64,000 nt of DNA from positions 38,207-102,206 of the forward strand of contig SJBG01000008.1 of NCBI GenBank assembly GCA_004332195.1. The letters are read 5' to 3'. Shown piece after piece: positions 38,616 to 48,884 of the stretch. Within the stretch, counting starts at the first letter, position 1. Every line of letters starts with the position of its first letter. The position numbers and the translations under genes were made by a program. Under the pieces are notes generated by a model, which did no database searches, had not been told where the DNA came from, and was given only the letters and a program-made list of their open reading frames with translations. Source of the stretch: Desulfobulbaceae bacterium. Its GTDB lineage: Bacteria; Desulfobacterota; Desulfobulbia; Desulfobulbales; Desulfurivibrionaceae.

Positions 38616-40460
38616 ATGACGACCACCGACACCCCCCGATTCGACCAGTTACCGCTGGCGCCGGCCATCCAACAGGTAGTTAGCGAAATCGGTTTTGAAA
38701 CCCCAACCCCGATCCAGATCGAGAGTATCCCGCCGCTGTTGGCCGGGCGCGATCTTCTGGGTCAGGCCCAGACCGGCACCGGAAAAACCGCCGCCTTTGC
38801 CCTGCCCCTGCTGAGCCGCCTCAATGTGAGCGATAGGTTTCCCCAACTGCTGGTGCTGACCCCCACCCGTGAGTTGGCCCTTCAGGTGGCCGAGGCAATG
38901 CAGACTTTTGCCCGTCATTTGCCGGGCTTTCAGGTTTTGCCCATTTACGGCGGCCAGAACATGGCCCTGCAGTTGCGCCAGTTACAGCGCGGGGTTCAGG
39001 TGGTGGTCGGCACCCCTGGACGGATTCAAGACCATCTGCGTCGGGGGACGCTCAAGCTGGACCGGCTGATGGCGGTGGTAGTCGACGAGGCCGACGAAAT
39101 GCTGAAAATGGGCTTTATTGATGCCGTGGAGCAGATTCTTAAACATGCCCCACCGGCACGTCAAGTCGCCCTTTTTTCAGCCACCATGCCAGCGGAAGTT
39201 TTGCGGGTGGCTCGGCGTCAGTTGAAAAACCCGGTGGAAATCAGAATTAAAAGCCAAACAGCCACCGTGGGGACCATTGCCCAATACTTCTGGCAGGTTA
39301 AAGGGGTGCACAAACTCGATGCCCTGACCCAGATTTTTGAGGCCGAAGAGGTGGAGGCGATGCTGGTCTTTGTCCGCACCAAACTGGTGACCGTAGAGCT
39401 GTCCGAAAAACTGGAAGCCCGGGGCTTGGCCAGCGCCGCGCTCAATGGCGACATGACCCAGCAGATGCGGGAAAAAACCGTCGAGCAACTCAAAAACGGC
39501 ACCCTTGATATCGTGGTCGCCACCGATGTCGCCGCCCGAGGCTTGGATATCCAGCGGATCAGCCATGTAGTCAATTACGATGTGCCTTACGACAGCGAGT
39601 CTTATGTGCACAGAATAGGCCGCACCGGTCGAGCCGGTCGCCCCGGCAAGGCCATTATTTTTGTCGCCCCGCGGGAGCGACGGTTGCTTACGGCAATCGA
39701 ACATGCCACCCGCCAACCCATCGCCCCCATGCGTCTGCCCAGCCGCCAAGATGTTTCTCAGCGGCGGATCAGCCTTTTTAAGGAACAGGTCAGCGAGGCT
39801 ATGGCCAGTCAGGAACTGGAATTTTTTGAGGAACTGATTGACAACTTCCAGGAAGAATACGATGTCGCCCCCCGGCGGATTGCCGCAGCTCTGACCTACC
39901 TGCTGCAAAAGGAACGGCCCCTGCAAGCAGACCTCGACAGCGAGACGGAGGAGCGAGAAAGTTTGGCTGAACAACAAGCCTCCTGGCCCGGTGAGCAAAC
40001 CGGTGCGGCTCGCGGCGTTACTCGCAAACGATCTCCGGGGGCAAAGGACCGGGATGGCGGCCGCAAACGGGAAGATCGCACGGCATGGCAACGCTATCGT
40101 ATCGAAGTGGGCCAGGGGCATGGGGTGGAGCCAGGCAATATTGTCGGGGCCATTACCAACGAGGCCAATCTTGGCAATCGGGATATCGGGGCGATCAAAA
40201 TTTACGACTCTTTCAGCTTGGTAGACCTCCCTGTCAATCTACCACCAGCCATCGTGGATCACTTGGAGACGGTTTGGGTTTGCGGTCGGCAAATGCAGCT
40301 TCATTTGGACGGAGAGGAGCCACCGCCATTGCGCAACGGTCGAAGCGCGAAGCCAGACCAGCCAGCTCAGCCCGACCGGCCCGACCGGCCCGACCAGCCC
40401 GGCCACGCACCGGGGTCAAAAGATATCCTCGCAGCAAAGCAGGGGGAAGCTGATTGTTAA
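38616..40460 (+). CDS. DEAD-box ATP-dependent RNA helicase with DbpA-like RNA-binding domain
   Basis: GQAQTGTGKTAAFALPLL; VVVDEADEMLKMGF; SATMP; HRIGRTGRAGRPGKA; C-term IEVGQGHGVEPGNIVGAITNEANLGNRDIGAIKIYDSFSLVDLP. Confidence 0.93.
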   Translation: MTTTDTPRFDQLPLAPAIQQVVSEIGFETPTPIQIESIPPLLAGRDLLGQAQTGTGKTAAFALPLLSRLNVSDRFPQLLVLTPTRELALQVAEAMQTFARHLPGFQVLPIYGGQNMALQLRQLQRGVQVVVGTPGRIQDHLRRGTLKLDRLMAVVVDEADEMLKMGFIDAVEQILKHAPPARQVALFSATMPAEVLRVARRQLKNPVEIRIKSQTATVGTIAQYFWQVKGVHKLDALTQIFEAEEVEAMLVFVRTKLVTVELSEKLEARGLASAALNGDMTQQMREKTVEQLKNGTLDIVVATDVAARGLDIQRISHVVNYDVPYDSESYVHRIGRTGRAGRPGKAIIFVAPRERRLLTAIEHATRQPIAPMRLPSRQDVSQRRISLFKEQVSEAMASQELEFFEELIDNFQEEYDVAPRRIAAALTYLLQKERPLQADLDSETEERESLAEQQASWPGEQTGAARGVTRKRSPGAKDRDGGRKREDRTAWQRYRIEVGQGHGVEPGNIVGAITNEANLGNRDIGAIKIYDSFSLVDLPVNLPPAIVDHLETVWVCGRQMQLHLDGEEPPPLRNGRSAKPDQPAQPDRPDRPDQPGHAPGSKDILAAKQGEADC

Positions 40461-40479
40461 TGTTTGAGGTTCACCGGCC

Positions 40480-42591
40480 ATGAAAATTGTCAAAATTGGG
40501 TTACTGGCCTTCGTTGTGCTGGCGCTGCTGCTGGTCATCGGCCTGGTGGCGGCAGTCAACTTCTTTGAGATCAACCGCCACCATGAGCGGATATCGCAAA
40601 TGGTTTACAACCACACGGGTCGGGAACTCCAGCTATACGGGGACCTGGAATGGGGCTTGTGGCCCAAGCTGTATCTCGCCGGCGGTCCCCTGAGCCTGGG
40701 GAATGCCCCCAACTTCGGCCCGGAACCTTTTCTCCATTTGGAGAGTTTTCATCTGGCGGTGGTCACTAGCCCCCTGCTGCGCTCCAAACTGCTCGTAAGC
40801 GCTGCTAAGTTTACCGGCCTGCGGCTGAATCTGGCTCGTAATCAGGCCGGAGTCACCAACTGGCAAGACCTGACCGCGCGAATGTTTCCCGCACCACCGC
40901 CCAAGGCGGCTCCGCCCTTTGCCGCCATGGCCCTGGGCGGGGTTCAGTTGCAGGACGTCTTGATTAGTTGGCAAGACGAGATCAGCGGGCAGACCGCGGA
41001 AATCCGTGACCTTGAGCTCCAGATCGAGCCCCTGGCCCTAGGTGATCCCATCCAGTTGAACCTGAACTTCATCGCCAACAGCGAGCACCCCAAACTCCAG
41101 GTAATAACCGAGCTAAGCGGCACCGCGCTTTATGATCTTAAGGCCGGTCAATACTCCCTTAAACCCCTGGAGATCGCAGCCGCTTTCAGCGGCCCCACCG
41201 TGCCCGGCGGTCGGGCTGACCTGACCCTGCGCGCCCGACTTGATCTCGACACTAAACAGGAGCAACTGCAAGTCAACACCGATTTGATCAAAGCTCAGTT
41301 GGGGGTCAGTGATTCCAAAGATCAGCCGGAGGTCAATGACTTCAACGCTCCGCCCCTGAGCTTGACCGCCAGCGCCAACCTGGATGTCAAAGAAATTTTC
41401 ACCTCTCCCAATTTCACTCTGAACCTGGACTTGCCTTCCTTCAATCCCCGCCAACTTATGGCCCTGCTCAAGCGGCCGATCCCTGAAACCGCTGATGCCA
41501 AAGCCTTGAGTCGCTTGGCCCTAAACACCAAAATTAGCGGCACTCCAGGAAAATTCACGGTCAAGCCCATCGACTTGCGCCTGGATGACAGTCACATTAA
41601 CGGCGAACTGACGATGCGGGATCTTAATCTGCGAGATATTTCCTACAAAATTGAGATCGATCAAATCGATCTGGACCGCTACCTGCCGCCAACCAAGGAA
41701 AAGCGGACCATCACCCCGGACGCGGCAGTTGTCGGGGCGGCCCTGCTGCCGCTGGAGTTGCTGCGCAGTCTGCGAATTGCTGGGGAAAAGCGGGCGGCGA
41801 AATTAAAAATTTCCGGCCTGACTCTGGAAAATCTGGTCCTGGGGGTCAAGGCCGCTGATGGCCAAATCAACGTGACTCCACTTGCGGCCACCCTTTACGG
41901 CGGTCGGATGGTTGGCCAGGTCAATCTTGACGCCCGCGGCCAACAGCCGATAATCAAAAGCGAAAATCGTTTAAGCGGAATCCAGGTCGGGCCCCTGTTG
42001 CGAGATTTCACCGGAAAACAGGAGTGGCTTCGCGGCCAGGCTAATATCGATTACCGTCTCCACACCACGGGGGCGACCTTTGCAACCATGAAGGCCAACA
42101 TCAACGGCGAGGCCAATTTCAGCGTGACCAATGGGACAGTGGCCGGCGTCGATATCGATCGGCTGCTGCGTCAGGCCAACGCCCTGCTTCAAGGAGGCGC
42201 TTTGCCGGTCGCTCAAAGGGATGATCGTACTGATTTCACCTCCTTTAGCGGCAGTCTTCAGATTAAAAACGGTCTGATTAGCAATCATGATCTCAGCCTG
42301 ATCTCCCCCCTGCTCCGGATCAGCGGCAAAGGCAGCGCCCACCTGGTCACCGAGCAGGTCGACTATCGGTTGAGAGCCGCAGTAATCGCCGACCCCCAAG
42401 ATCGGAAAAGCCGCGATTTGGCCCGGTTGCAAGGCATTGCCATCCCTATCCAGATCAGCGGAAATTTTGCCTCGCTCAGCTATCGTCCTGACCTGAGTGG
42501 CATCGGCTTGGACTTGCTCAAGGATAAAATCCGCCAACGGGGAGGGCCGAGCCCGCAAGAAAGGCGGCGCATTATGGAGTTACTGCCATGA
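40480..42591 (+). CDS. AsmA family protein
   Basis: N-terminal TM, YNHTGRELQLYGDLEWGLWPKLYLAGGPLSLGNAPNFG..., C-term DYRLRAAVIADPQDRKSRDLARLQGIAIPIQISGNFASLSYRPDLS. Confidence 0.9.
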   Translation: MKIVKIGLLAFVVLALLLVIGLVAAVNFFEINRHHERISQMVYNHTGRELQLYGDLEWGLWPKLYLAGGPLSLGNAPNFGPEPFLHLESFHLAVVTSPLLRSKLLVSAAKFTGLRLNLARNQAGVTNWQDLTARMFPAPPPKAAPPFAAMALGGVQLQDVLISWQDEISGQTAEIRDLELQIEPLALGDPIQLNLNFIANSEHPKLQVITELSGTALYDLKAGQYSLKPLEIAAAFSGPTVPGGRADLTLRARLDLDTKQEQLQVNTDLIKAQLGVSDSKDQPEVNDFNAPPLSLTASANLDVKEIFTSPNFTLNLDLPSFNPRQLMALLKRPIPETADAKALSRLALNTKISGTPGKFTVKPIDLRLDDSHINGELTMRDLNLRDISYKIEIDQIDLDRYLPPTKEKRTITPDAAVVGAALLPLELLRSLRIAGEKRAAKLKISGLTLENLVLGVKAADGQINVTPLAATLYGGRMVGQVNLDARGQQPIIKSENRLSGIQVGPLLRDFTGKQEWLRGQANIDYRLHTTGATFATMKANINGEANFSVTNGTVAGVDIDRLLRQANALLQGGALPVAQRDDRTDFTSFSGSLQIKNGLISNHDLSLISPLLRISGKGSAHLVTEQVDYRLRAAVIADPQDRKSRDLARLQGIAIPIQISGNFASLSYRPDLSGIGLDLLKDKIRQRGGPSPQERRRIMELLP

Positions 42592-43977
42592 ATCTGCCCC
42601 GCACCAAAAGCCAACAACGTGACTGCGGCTCGTTGACTTGCTCGATAGCAAACGGAAAAAATCTGTCATCCTGCAGTAATCGTTATTTTTGGCGCCTCCG
42701 GCGATCTCACCGCCCGCAAGCTGATTCCCGCTCTGTTCAACCTGTTTCGCCACCGTTGCCTGCCACCCAAATTCAACATCGTCGGCTGCGGTCGCAGGAC
42801 CATGAATCACTCGGGTTTTCGCCGGAGCCTGGCCGCCTTTGTCCAGGAGCGCCAACTAACCCTTGGGAGCGCCAACTAACCCTTGATGGAACCCAGTGAG
42901 AGCAATTTTCCACCAATATCTTCTATCTGGGGCTGGCCTACGACGATCATCACTCCTACCAACAACTGGCCGAACTACTCGGGTGACTCGATAAGGAGCG
43001 CTAGATTAGCCCCAACCGAATCTTCTATCTCTTCGTCCCCCCTGTCCTTTATCCGGTAATCGCTAAGCGCTTGGGATCGACCAGGCTGACGGCCCAGAAC
43101 GACGGCAACTGGTCCCCCCGGATTGTCGTGGAGAAACCATTCGGCCACGATTTGGCATCGGCCGTTGCGCTGGATAAAGCCCTCAACTCCGTCTTCAATG
43201 AAGAACAGATTTTTCGGATCGACCATTACCTGGCCAAGGAAACCATACAAAATATTTTGATGCTGCGCTTTGCCAACACCATCTTTGAACCCATCTGGAA
43301 CCGTGGCTACATTGATTACGTGGGGATTATCAGCGCTGAGAAATTGGGAGTTGAACACCGGGCCGGTTTTTACGAATAGGCCGGGGTTTTACGGGATATG
43401 TTCCAAAATCACCTGATGCAACTGCTGGCGCTCATCTCCATGGAACCACCTTCCCGGTTTGAGGCCGCCCAGGTGCAGGACGAAAAGGTCAAAGTCTTTC
43501 GCGCCTTAAAGCCCCTGAGCAGCGGCAGTTTAGCCGACAATCTGATGCTTGGTCAGTACGGCCCCGGCAGCATCGACGGCCGGGCAGTGGCGGGCTATCG
43601 TCAGGAACCGGGGGTGGACCCCGACTCCAACACCCCGACCTTTGCCGCGATGAAGGTGGAAATCGACAACTGGCGTTGGCGGGACGTGCCTTTCTACCTG
43701 GTTTCGGGCAAGCGCATGGCGGCCAAGGAAACCCGAATCATCATCCAGTTCAAGGAGGTCCCGCACGTGATGTTTCGACCGGAAACAGCCGCCGGGCTCC
43801 GAGCTAACCGCTTGATTCTCGGGGTTTTCCCCGAGGAAAAAATCGGCCTCAAAATCCAGGTCAAGGCCCCTGGCGCCAAAGAATGTCTCCACCCGGCCAC
43901 CATGAGCTTCAACTATGAGCGCCGCCGGGAAGACGGCGGCCACTTTGGCGCTTACGAAATGGTCCTGCTCGATTGCA
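42588..43977 (+). pseudogene. zwf: Degenerate glucose-6-phosphate 1-dehydrogenase
   Basis: Pieces in several frames: VIFGASGDLTARKLIPALFNLFRH / FYLGLAYDDHHSYQQLAELL / IVVEKPFGHDLASA...FRIDHYLAKETIQNILMLRFANTIFEPIWNRGYIDYV...HRAGFYE* / AGVLRDMFQNHLMQLLALISMEPP...AYEMVLLDC. Confidence 0.88.
42846..42885. repeat. 20-bp tandem duplication in the zwf pseudogene
   Basis: GGAGCGCCAACTAACCCTTG x2, perfect. Confidence 0.95.
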
Positions 43978-44654
43978 TCATCATTACCACCCTGCTGGCG
44001 ATTGATGATGACCCCGACATTCTTATGGTTCTTAAGGCCAATCTGGAGCTGCACGAGTTTACCCTGCTCACCGCCGAATCCCTGGCTGCCGCCCGGGAAA
44101 TTTTAGCCGCCAGAACACCCGCCCTGATCCTGCTGGACCTAATGCTACCGGACGGCAACGGCCTGGATTTCTGTGGTTTCATCAAGGAACATTATCCCCA
44201 CCTGCCGATAATTATGATCAGCGCCAAGGACCAGGTGGCCGACAGAGTGGTCGGCCTGGAGCTGGGAGCCGACGATTACCTGATCAAGCCCTTTGCCACC
44301 GCCGAACTGCTGGCCCGGATCAGGGCCCGGCTGCGCCCGCCCGCCCTGCCGCCATCGGAGTCGCTGACTTTTGATGGTCTTTATATCGATCTGCAAAATC
44401 AAAGGATAAAAGTCGGTGACCAGGAAGTATCTCTAACCCCCAAACAGTTTCAACTGCTCGTCTTGCTGGCGACCAACCCGGACAGACTGGTAACCAGGGA
44501 CGAAATCCAGCAAAGCATCTGGCGGAATCCCAAGCTCTATGCCTGGAGTCGGGTTATTGATGTTCACATTCAACATCTGCGCCGGAAAATCGAACCAAAC
44601 CCGTCCGAACCGCGCTACATCATCACCGTTGTTGGGCCGTGGTTATCGTTTTAA
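43978..44654 (+). CDS. OmpR/PhoB-family response regulator, in frame with the zwf remnant and frameshifted at the C-terminus
   Basis: LLAIDDDPDILMVLKANLELHEFT; ILLDLMLPDGNGLDF; DDYLIKPFATAELLARIRA; winged-helix LTPKQFQLLVLLATNPDRLVTRDEI...VIDVHIQHLRRKIEPNPSEPRYIITV. Confidence 0.85.
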
Positions 44655-44777
44655 AGGGAAAACTTTGGGCAAAACAAGCTTATAGTCAACCAAAGCAAAA
44701 AAAATCTGCCGCGCGCTGTATAACCATGATTGGTGGTTCTCCGTCGTTGCTGCCTGCGGTGCGGCAACTTCCAGTCA

Positions 44778-45593
44778 TTAATCAAGAAAACAATGCGGCC
44801 TTAGCCGGTTATTTTCAGCGGTTTCCGCTCGATTGAAAGCCACCGCGTCGGTGTACTTTACTCCCTTGCCCCCGAAAATGTCCAGAGCGCTGCCGATGGT
44901 GACATCCAATCGGCCTTGACCAATCTCTCTGATCCGGTAAAGATCCTCAATTTTGGCCACCCCGCCGGCGTAGGTGGTAGGCAAGGGGGAGTGCGCGGCC
45001 AAGAGCTCCAGGAGGCCATCGTCCACCCCGCAACACTTGCCCTCAACATCAACAGCGTGAATCAGAAATTCGGCGCAATAATCGGCGAAATAGGCCAGAG
45101 AGGCGGCATCAACCGTCGTGGTGGTGAAGTTTTGCCAGCGATCGGTGACCACCAGGTAGCGGCCATCCCGCTTGCGGCAACTTAGATCAATGACCAGGCG
45201 TTCCCGCCCCACAGCCCGCGTCAGTTGCCGCAGACGATCGGTCAAAACCAGGCCGTCCCGGAAAACAAAGGAGGTCACAATCACCATCGCCGCCCCCCGA
45301 TCCAACCAGGCGGCGGCGTTGTCGACATTGATCCCGCCGCCGATTTGCAAGCCGCCGGGGTAGGCAGTCAGGGCCGCGACGGCCGCCGCCTGGTTGCCGG
45401 GGCCCAGCATGATCAGATGCCCGCCGGATAGTTCGTCCCGGCGGTACATGGCGGCATAGTAAGCTGCGGGATGGGGGGAACTAAAGTTGGTGGTCAGGGT
45501 ATCACTGCTGCCATCGGACAAGGTGGAACCGACAATCTGCTTAACCTTGCCGTCATGTAAGTCAACACAGGGCCGGAATTTCACGGTAAACAT
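44778..45593 (-). CDS. hisA: Phosphoribosylformimino-AICAR ribotide isomerase, eukaryotic HIS6-type
   Basis: KFRPCVDLHDGKVKQIVGSTL; HLIMLGPGNQAAAVAAL; LQIGGGINVDNAAAWLDRGA; VIDLSCRK. Confidence 0.85.
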   Translation of the reverse strand: MFTVKFRPCVDLHDGKVKQIVGSTLSDGSSDTLTTNFSSPHPAAYYAAMYRRDELSGGHLIMLGPGNQAAAVAALTAYPGGLQIGGGINVDNAAAWLDRGAAMVIVTSFVFRDGLVLTDRLRQLTRAVGRERLVIDLSCRKRDGRYLVVTDRWQNFTTTTVDAASLAYFADYCAEFLIHAVDVEGKCCGVDDGLLELLAAHSPLPTTYAGGVAKIEDLYRIREIGQGRLDVTIGSALDIFGGKGVKYTDAVAFNRAETAENNRLRPHCFLD

Positions 45594-45647
45594 CCTTGGC
45601 TCTGGGGGCGCGAGCGAGACCCACCCCCCGGAAAGGCGATCCGCCCC

Positions 45648-46352
45648 CTAAAGGCCTTCTTTGACCATAAAGGTGATGGGATCAAGCTGCAGGCGGTCAC
45701 TTGCTCCACCGGTATTGTCCTTGATAATTTTCAGGTCGACCCAGGCGCTCTCGACATCGGGCTGCAACAAAACCACCGTATCGAAAAAATCGGCGACTTC
45801 GTGGCAGGGAGCAGGCACCCCCTCCGGACTGGTCCGCTCATCACCCCGATGACTAATCGCCGAAAACCAGATCTGCACATCCATCACCTGGGCTAGCTCC
45901 CGCAGATCACTCAGGGTTTCGGGGGCAACAACGGTGAAATCATAGCCATCCACCACGATACATCCGGGCCGGATAACATTTTGATAAACCAAATCATTGA
46001 GGCGCTCTTCCAGGCGAGAACGGGTGAAGGCGGTCGCCTTGAAGGTCATAATCATTCGGTTGCGCATGATCTCATCGTAAATCGCGTAGGGGTTGCAGAT
46101 TTTACAACCCGCGACGATATCCTTAAAAATATCGTCATACCAGATTCGGGTTTTCTCCAGACTTTGACCAATGCCGACATGGACCACTTGTCGACCGTTG
46201 AGCAAGGAATCCAGGGCAATCTGAACCAACATCGCGGTCTTACCAAGGCCAGCCCGCGCCATGACCAAACCCATTCGTGAACCGCTGGCGCTTTCGACTC
46301 CGAAGTTCAACTGACGAATCGGATTTTTGGCGATCAACTCCTGCTTAGACAT
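45648..46352 (-). CDS. RecA/KaiC-like P-loop ATPase of unknown function
   Basis: GLVMARAGLGKTAMLVQIALDSLLNGRQVVHVGIG (Walker A), CIVVDGYDFTV (Walker B-like). Confidence 0.7.
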   Translation of the reverse strand: MSKQELIAKNPIRQLNFGVESASGSRMGLVMARAGLGKTAMLVQIALDSLLNGRQVVHVGIGQSLEKTRIWYDDIFKDIVAGCKICNPYAIYDEIMRNRMIMTFKATAFTRSRLEERLNDLVYQNVIRPGCIVVDGYDFTVVAPETLSDLRELAQVMDVQIWFSAISHRGDERTSPEGVPAPCHEVADFFDTVVLLQPDVESAWVDLKIIKDNTGGASDRLQLDPITFMVKEGL

Positions 46353-46408
46353 AACGGCAGCCCCCTCGTATTTCGTATATCTCGTAAAACGGCTAAATTT
46401 TCAAATGG

Positions 46409-48487
46409 TTATTTCTTCTCTTTTTCTTTTTTGGCCTCGGCAATAAGCTGCTCGGAGACGCTCTTGGGTACCGACCTATAGGCAGCAAACTCCATGGTGA
46501 ACTCCGCCTTGCCCTGGGTCATGGAGCGCAGATAAGTAGAGTAACCGAACATCTCGGAAAGGGGAACCTCGGCCTCAATCACCGTGTAATTCTCCTCCTC
46601 GGTGGTTCCAATGACTATCCCCCGCCGCTGGTTAATGCTGCCCATGACCGCCCCCTGAAACTCGGTGGGCCCTTCCACCGCAACCTTCATGATTGGCTCC
46701 ATGATTACCGGCTTGGCCTTGAGGTATCCCTCACGAAAGGCCCCAATGGCCGCCTGCTGAAAGGCGATGTCGGAAGAGTCCACCGCATGGGCGGCGCCGT
46801 CATTGATCACACAGCGCACCCGGGTGATGGGAGCACCGATCAAGGAGCCCTTGACCTTGGCCTTTTGGAAACCCTTGTCGCAGGAACCGATGAACTCGCG
46901 GGGGATAGACCCGCCGACAATTTTATCGACAAATTCGTATTCACCCTCTTCCAGCGGCTCCACAAAGCCGGCCACTCGGCCAAACTGGCCGGCGCCGCCG
47001 GTCTGCTTTTTGTGCGTGTAGTTGAAATCGCCCCGTTGCGTGATGGTTTCACGATAGGCGACCTGAGGGGCGCCGACTTCCACGACGGCGCTGTATTCCC
47101 GTTTCATTCGCTCAACATAAACTTCCAGGTGCAACTCGCCCATGCCGGAAATAATGGTCTCGTTGGTTTCAACGTCAACGAAGGTTTTGAAGGTGGGATC
47201 TTCCTTGGTGAAGCGGCTCAAGGCCTTGGACATACTGATCTGGGCTTTGTTGTCAACCGGCTTGATCGCCAGCGAAATAACCGGATTGGGCACGTGCATG
47301 GAGCTCATCGAATAGTTGAGGGTCCCATCGGTGAAGGTATCGCCAGTGGCACAATCAACCCCAAACAGGGCCACGATATCGCCGGCTCCGGAAACGTCGA
47401 TATCCTCCATCTGATCGGAGTGCATCCGAACCAGGCGCCCAACTTTGATTTTTTTACCGGTCCGGGCGTTGACAATAAAATCACCCTTTTTCATGGTTCC
47501 CTGATAGGTCCGCAGGTAGGTAAGCTGTCCGTAGCGGCCGTCTTCCAGCTTGAAGGCCAGGGCCAGCAGCGGACCCTGGGGATCGCCGATTACCGCCACC
47601 TCGGCCTCGCTCTGGTCCAGATCAAGAGCGTAGTTGGTGACATCCAGGGGAGCAGGCAGGTAATCAGTCACTCCGTCCAGCATGGTCTGGATGCCCTTGT
47701 TCTTGTAAGCCGAGCCCATCATGACCGGAGTCAGCTCCAGAGACAGCGTGCCCCGGCGAATGGCGGCACAAATCATTTCCTCACTGGGACTGCCCTCCAG
47801 CATCGCCTCCATCAATTCGTCGGAAAACATTGAGGCGGCATCCAGCATGATTTCCCGCTGCTCTTCAGCTGCTGCCCGCAGGTTGGCGGGAATTTCTGTC
47901 TCACGGATTTCATCGCCGTTTGCCCCCTCAAAATAAATAGCCTTCATTCGGACCAGGTCCACCACTCCGCGGAGATCGGCCTCCAGACCAATGGGCAGTT
48001 GAATGGCCACGGCATTAAGGCTGAGCTTGTCGCGCAACTGCCGGATAACCCGCTGCGGATTGGCGCCGGTCCGATCACACTTGTTAATGAAGGCAATGCG
48101 AGGGACCCGATAGCGCGTCATCTGGCGATTAACCGTAATACTCTGGGACTGCACCCCACCCACCGAACAGAGCACCAGCACAGCCCCATCCAGTACTCGC
48201 AGAGCCCGTTCCACCTCGATGGTGAAATCAACGTGACCGGGAGTATCGATGATGTTAATCGAGTGTCCGTTCCAGTTGCAGTAGGTAGCGGCAGACGCGA
48301 TGGTAATACCACGTTCCCGTTCCAGCTCCATGGAGTCCATGGTGGCCCCGACCCCATCCTTGCCGCGAACTTCGTGAACCGTGTGAATCCTCTTGGTAAA
48401 ATATAAAATACGTTCAGTCAGGGTGGTCTTGCCTGAATCAATATGGGCGCTGATCCCGATGTTCCGAACTTTAACCAAATCTTTCAT
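46409..48487 (-). CDS. fusA: Elongation factor G (HIDSGKTT variant)
   Basis: [63 protein letters not shown]...[30 protein letters not shown]. Confidence 0.95.
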   Translation of the reverse strand: MKDLVKVRNIGISAHIDSGKTTLTERILYFTKRIHTVHEVRGKDGVGATMDSMELERERGITIASAATYCNWNGHSINIIDTPGHVDFTIEVERALRVLDGAVLVLCSVGGVQSQSITVNRQMTRYRVPRIAFINKCDRTGANPQRVIRQLRDKLSLNAVAIQLPIGLEADLRGVVDLVRMKAIYFEGANGDEIRETEIPANLRAAAEEQREIMLDAASMFSDELMEAMLEGSPSEEMICAAIRRGTLSLELTPVMMGSAYKNKGIQTMLDGVTDYLPAPLDVTNYALDLDQSEAEVAVIGDPQGPLLALAFKLEDGRYGQLTYLRTYQGTMKKGDFIVNARTGKKIKVGRLVRMHSDQMEDIDVSGAGDIVALFGVDCATGDTFTDGTLNYSMSSMHVPNPVISLAIKPVDNKAQISMSKALSRFTKEDPTFKTFVDVETNETIISGMGELHLEVYVERMKREYSAVVEVGAPQVAYRETITQRGDFNYTHKKQTGGAGQFGRVAGFVEPLEEGEYEFVDKIVGGSIPREFIGSCDKGFQKAKVKGSLIGAPITRVRCVINDGAAHAVDSSDIAFQQAAIGAFREGYLKAKPVIMEPIMKVAVEGPTEFQGAVMGSINQRRGIVIGTTEEENYTVIEAEVPLSEMFGYSTYLRSMTQGKAEFTMEFAAYRSVPKSVSEQLIAEAKKEKEKK

Positions 48488-48585
48488 GGTGCTTTCCTCG
48501 GTTGTTGGCTTCGTTGTTGCTGGTTGTCTTTGGGTTACTTTTTACTTTTCTTTGCACTTCTCACTTTTGGGGCCACTAAAGAAAA

Positions 48586-48625
48586 CCCGCCGCTGCCGCA
48601 GTTCGCGACAACGGCGGGCTTGATG
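48586..48625 (-). terminator. Intrinsic terminator downstream of tRNA-Phe
   Basis: CCCGCCG...CGGCGGG followed by TTTTCTTT on the minus strand. Confidence 0.65.
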
Positions 48626-48632
48626 GGTCTAA

Positions 48633-48708
48633 TGGTGCCGGGACCAGGAATCGAACCAGGGACACTCGGATTTTCAGTCCGATGCTCTACCAACTGAGCT
48701 ATCCCGGC
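48633..48708 (-). tRNA. tRNA-Phe (anticodon GAA)
   Basis: GCCGGGATAGCTCAGTTGGTAGAGCATCGGACTGAAAATCCGAGTGTCCCTGGTTCGATTCCTGGTCCCGGCACCA. Confidence 0.97.
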
Positions 48709-48884
48709 ATTCTCATAGCAAAACGAAACAATCTTTTTTATTTAAATACCGACGAAATGTCAACAGTTTTCTGGTCACTCCGCCCCTTTAGCAAAAGAAG
48801 ACGCCTGGTTGAGGATCGGTCGATGCCGACGCCGCTCATTACCGACGCACCTTCATGCTGCCGTTTCGCACCGTGAAAAACCTG

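Noticed and set aside
39177-40121. 314-aa minus-strand ORF
   Set aside because: Antisense shadow of the DEAD-box helicase gene in GC-rich sequence.
46787-47833. 348-aa plus-strand ORF
   Set aside because: Antisense shadow of fusA; EF-G reading frame is unambiguous.
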